Translations under genes and position numbers: made by a program | Source: Oscillospiraceae bacterium | Lineage (GTDB): Bacteria > Bacillota > Clostridia > Oscillospirales > Oscillospiraceae | Assembly (NCBI GenBank): GCA_031263805.1 | Contig: JAISFB010000209.1 | Span: forward strand, 1 to 7,742 | Reading direction: 5' to 3' | Length of the DNA: 7,742 bases | Shown: positions 4,634 through 7,742 of the stretch, piece after piece | Numbering within the stretch: the stretch's first letter is position 1 | Layout: each line of letters opens with the position of its first letter | Notes under the pieces: generated by a model | Databases searched by the model: none | Told to the model about the DNA's origin: nothing | Seen by the model: only the letters and a program-made list of their open reading frames with translations

Positions 4634-7150
4634 ATGTCCACAATGTCAAAGATAATACAAGACGACGATATGCCGGCGGAGACCGCGCGGCCGCGGTACG
4701 AAAAGCTTCCGCTTATCGCGCTGAGGGGAATATGCGCGTTCCCCGGCGTGCTGCTGAATTTTGACGTCGAGCGCGATGTGTCCACCTCGGCGCTCGACGC
4801 CTCGGTGCATTATGACCGCCGCGTCATACTGATAGCGCAGCGCGATATAAGAAAAGAATCGCCGCGCCCGGAGGATTTATACAAGATCGGCACGATATGT
4901 CAGGTCAGGCAGGTGCTGAAGGTCCCCGGCGGGGGCGTAAAGGCGCTTGTCGAGGGCGTCGCGCGGGCGAGGGTGCACGGCACGACGATCGAGCGCGGAT
5001 ATTATTTGGCGGAGGTCGAGGAAATACCCGAAACGGCCCCGCGCAAAACGGCGAAGCTTGAGGCGATGACGCGCCGCGCCGTCGGGATGTTTGATACATA
5101 CGCTTCGATGTCGAACGCCGTCCAGCGCGAAAGCGTGTTCCCGCTTTTCGGTATGACGGACGCCGGCGCGGTCGCGGATCATATCGCGCAGAATATGTTT
5201 GTGAGGCACGAGCAGAAGCAGCCCGTGCTCGAGGCGTTCAATCCCACAAAGCGGATGGAGCTCGTGTTCGAGCTTCTCGCGCACGAGCTTGAGATACAGA
5301 GCGTCGAAATGGAGATCGAGGGCGATCTGCGCGCGCGCCTTGAAGGCCAGCAGCGCGAGCATATACTGCGCGAGCGTATGCACGCCATACAGTCCGAGCT
5401 CGGCGACGAGCGCGAGAGCGGCGGGGACGACGAGATATCGGAATACCGCCGCAAGATAGCGAAGCTCCGCGTACCGAAGGAGATCACGGAGAAGCTGAAT
5501 AAAGAGGTAGACCGCCTTGAAAAGCAGCACTTCGGTTCGTCGGAATCGGGACTGCTGAGCACTTATCTTGATCTGTGCATAGGGCTCCCGTGGAACAAGA
5601 CGACGACGGAGCGGCGCGATATAAACTCCGCGATCAAGACGCTGAACGACGACCATTTCGGGCTCGAAAAGGTCAAGGAACGCATAATCGAATTTTTAGC
5701 GGTGAAGCAGCTGAAGCCGGATCACAAGGGCACGATAATCTGCCTCATCGGGCCGCCCGGCGTCGGGAAGACGTCCGTCGCTATCTCGGTAGCTAAGGCG
5801 CTCAACCGCAAGCTCGCGAGAATTTCGCTCGGAGGCGTTCACGACGAGGCTGAAATTCGCGGACACCGAAAGACCTACGTCGGCGCGATGCCCGGACGCA
5901 TAATCGACGCCGTAAACCGCGTCGGCACGCGGAATCCGCTGATGCTGCTTGACGAGATCGACAAGCTCGGCAGCGATTACCGCGGCGACCCGTCCGCCGC
6001 GCTGCTCGAAGCGCTCGATCCCGAGCAAAACTACGCGTTCCGCGACCACTATCTTGAGTTGCCGTTCGATTTATCGGACACGATGTTTATCACGACGGCG
6101 AATTCGTCCTCGACGATCCCGCGCCCGCTGCTCGACCGTATGGAGGTCATCGAAATGTCGAGCTATACCGACATCGAAAAGCTCGAAATAGCCAAGCGCT
6201 ATCTGCTGCCCAAGCAGCGCAAAAAGCACGGACTGAGCGCGAAGCAGCTTAAAATCTCCGACGCGGCGGCGCTTGAGATCATATCGGGCTGGACGCGCGA
6301 ATCCGGCATGCGGCAATTGGAGCGGAGCATCGCGTCCGTCTGCCGCAAGGTGACGGCGCAAATCGCGAAGGGCGAAACGAAAAGCGTATCGGTCACGCCC
6401 GACTCGTTAGCGGAGCTGCTCGGCTCGCGCCGGTACACGGCGGAGGCCGATATCGGCGGCGAGATAGGCGTCGTGCGTGGGCTCGCGTGGACGGAGGCCG
6501 GCGGAACGACGCTCGACGTCGAGGTGAACGTGCTGCCCGGCAAGGGCGCCTTAAAGCTCACGGGGAACCTCGGCGAGACGATGAAGGAATCGGCCGAGGC
6601 CGCCGTATCGTACATAAGAAGCCGCGCGGAGCTGCTGGGCATAGAGCCCGACTTTCACAGGAAAAAAGATTTGCACATCCACTTCCCCGGAGGCGGTATC
6701 GAAAAGGACGGCCCGTCCGCCGGGATAACTATGGCGATGGCCGTTATTTCCGCGCTCTCAGGCGCCGTTGTGCGCCCGAACGTGACGATGACGGGAGAAA
6801 TAACGCTGCGCGGACGCATACTGCGCATAGGCGGCCTGAAGGAAAAAACTATGGCGGCGATGCGCGTCGGCGCGAAAACGGTGATAATCCCCGCCGACAA
6901 TGAGGCCGACCTCGAGGAGATCGACCAAACGGTGCGCGGCGCGCTGCATTTTGTAACGGCGAAGCATATCGACAGCGTGCTTGACGTTGCGCTCGACTTC
7001 TCAAACATCGCGCCGCGAGAGCTTTCCGCGCCGCGCCCCGCCGCGCCGTTACAGCGGGACATAAAGACCGATTTTCCCGTGCTGGATGTTCATCAGCCTA
7101 TGCCGCAGCCGATGACCCCGCGCCCGGAGCCGCCGCGAGTAAGACAGTAA
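4634..7150 (+). CDS. lon: ATP-dependent protease Lon (LonA type) with proline-rich C-terminal tail
   Basis: Lon is a soluble hexameric AAA+ protease that degrades misfolded proteins and specific regulators. It has 838 residues, longer than the usual 770-810. The N-terminal substrate-binding domain spans about 22-225 (PLIALRGICAFPGVLL near 26-41). A helical region covers about 226-340. The AAA+ module has Walker A GPPGVGKT (373-380) and Walker B LMLLDEID (436-443). The serine-lysine protease domain carries Ser695 in KDGPSAG and Lys738 in GGLKEK; the 43-residue separation equals that of E. coli Lon Ser679/Lys722. The N-terminal domain and lack of membrane segments make it LonA, not LonB. The final 49 residues from about 790 form a tail with 12 prolines (QPMPQPMTPRPEPP), beyond the usual end. 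The stop overlaps the engB start by one base. Identity is certain; the tail is unexplained. Confidence 0.98.
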   Translation: MSTMSKIIQDDDMPAETARPRYEKLPLIALRGICAFPGVLLNFDVERDVSTSALDASVHYDRRVILIAQRDIRKESPRPEDLYKIGTICQVRQVLKVPGGGVKALVEGVARARVHGTTIERGYYLAEVEEIPETAPRKTAKLEAMTRRAVGMFDTYASMSNAVQRESVFPLFGMTDAGAVADHIAQNMFVRHEQKQPVLEAFNPTKRMELVFELLAHELEIQSVEMEIEGDLRARLEGQQREHILRERMHAIQSELGDERESGGDDEISEYRRKIAKLRVPKEITEKLNKEVDRLEKQHFGSSESGLLSTYLDLCIGLPWNKTTTERRDINSAIKTLNDDHFGLEKVKERIIEFLAVKQLKPDHKGTIICLIGPPGVGKTSVAISVAKALNRKLARISLGGVHDEAEIRGHRKTYVGAMPGRIIDAVNRVGTRNPLMLLDEIDKLGSDYRGDPSAALLEALDPEQNYAFRDHYLELPFDLSDTMFITTANSSSTIPRPLLDRMEVIEMSSYTDIEKLEIAKRYLLPKQRKKHGLSAKQLKISDAAALEIISGWTRESGMRQLERSIASVCRKVTAQIAKGETKSVSVTPDSLAELLGSRRYTAEADIGGEIGVVRGLAWTEAGGTTLDVEVNVLPGKGALKLTGNLGETMKESAEAAVSYIRSRAELLGIEPDFHRKKDLHIHFPGGGIEKDGPSAGITMAMAVISALSGAVVRPNVTMTGEITLRGRILRIGGLKEKTMAAMRVGAKTVIIPADNEADLEEIDQTVRGALHFVTAKHIDSVLDVALDFSNIAPRELSAPRPAAPLQRDIKTDFPVLDVHQPMPQPMTPRPEPPRVRQ

Positions 7151-7742
7151 TGGCGCTCAATCTGCAAAAAGCGGAGTTTGTAAAATCGGCGGCGTCGCCC
7201 GACGCGCTTATCCGCGACGCGCTTCCCAAGATAGTTTTCTCAGGAAAATCGAACGTCGGAAAATCCTCCGTTATAAACTGCGTGCTCGGACGCTCGAATT
7301 TTGCGCGCGTCGGCGCGAGGCCGGGAAAGACAGTTCACGTCAATTACTTCAAAATAGACGGCAAGGCGTATTTCGTCGATTTGCCCGGCTACGGCTACGC
7401 GAGCGTCAGCCGGGAGGAAAAGGCGCGCTGGTCGAGGCTTATGGAGTATTTCTTTGAAAACGCCGAGTTTTCCCTCGGGGTCATGATCGTCGATGGCCGT
7501 CATAAGCCTACGGCGGACGATTTGACGATGGCGGCGTGGTTCCGCGATACGTTATCGCCCGTCGTCGTCGCGGCGAACAAGACGGACAAAGTTAAAAAAT
7601 CGGAGCTTCAGGCAAATATTGATACGATCCGCGAAAGCCTCGCGCTCGGCGAAACGGAAATTTTGCCGTTTTCCGCGGAAACGGGGGAGGGAAGGCGCCG
7701 CCTCGTGACGCTGTTAGAGCAAGCGGTGAAGGGCGGCGGCGG
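7150..7742 (+). CDS. engB: Ribosome-biogenesis GTPase EngB/YsxC/YihA (3' end cut by window)
   Basis: EngB is an essential GTPase in many bacteria that helps late assembly of the 50S subunit. Here 197 codons are visible with no stop before the edge. The family is about 195-210 residues, so only the last few are probably missing. Motifs are G1 GKSNVGKS (32-39), G2 Thr61 in RPGKT, G3 DLPGYGYA (77-84), G4 NKTD (143-146) and G5 SAET (175-178). The ATG at 7150 shares its A with the lon TAA, and no good Shine-Dalgarno is visible just upstream, so translation is probably coupled to lon. The same lon-engB adjacency is known from Bacillus (lonA-ysxC). The G4 first residue is Asn rather than the Thr common in this family, which is conventional for GTPases in general. 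Confidence 0.95.
   Translation, partial: MALNLQKAEFVKSAASPDALIRDALPKIVFSGKSNVGKSSVINCVLGRSNFARVGARPGKTVHVNYFKIDGKAYFVDLPGYGYASVSREEKARWSRLMEYFFENAEFSLGVMIVDGRHKPTADDLTMAAWFRDTLSPVVVAANKTDKVKKSELQANIDTIRESLALGETEILPFSAETGEGRRRLVTLLEQAVKGGG

Noticed and set aside
4877..5656. Antisense open frame of 259 codons opposite lon
   Set aside because: Same shadow effect, with no recognisable motif, and it lies wholly within the conserved lon coding region.

Overview
The window is a compact, co-oriented block of housekeeping protein-quality-control genes, all on the + strand: a metallophosphoesterase, trigger factor (tig), clpP, clpX, lon, and the GTPase engB (ysxC/yihA), which runs off the right edge. 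The organism is most likely a fairly GC-rich member of the Clostridia (Oscillospirales/Christensenellales type). The reasons are the Gram-positive-like sequences, strong AGGAGG-type ribosome binding sites, GTG and TTG starts, the tig-clpP-clpX-lon-engB order, and the frequent use of ATA for Ile in an otherwise GC-rich sequence. The taxonomic call is inference. No mobile elements, CRISPR arrays, tRNA or rRNA genes are visible.

Layout. Positions 1-134 hold no supportable gene: a very GC-rich stretch with four short hairpins, ending at the ribosome binding site of the phosphoesterase (150-848, probable TTG start). A 91-base gap (849-939) carries a good extended -10 promoter candidate for tig. 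Trigger factor (940-2583) is complete but has an unusual disordered tail of about 120 residues with three [E/K]PKR-type modules. A 123-base AT-richer gap (2584-2706) holds stacked dyad symmetries, a possible weak terminator and a promoter candidate for clpP. clpP (2707-3288), clpX (3324-4613), lon (4634-7150) and engB (7150-7742, partial) follow with gaps of 35 and 20 bases and finally a 1-base TAATG overlap, so they look like one operon.

How they work together. Trigger factor meets nascent chains at the ribosome exit. ClpX unfolds tagged or damaged proteins and feeds them into the ClpP chamber. Lon degrades misfolded and regulatory proteins on its own. EngB assists assembly of the large ribosomal subunit. 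The block therefore joins protein birth, folding and destruction with ribosome assembly. The phosphoesterase has all metal-binding motifs, but its substrate and its link to the rest are unknown.

I do not see a wholly new system here. The best leads are the trigger-factor tail, the proline-rich Lon tail, the structured tig-clpP gap, and two strong hairpins in the 3' end of clpX just before lon.
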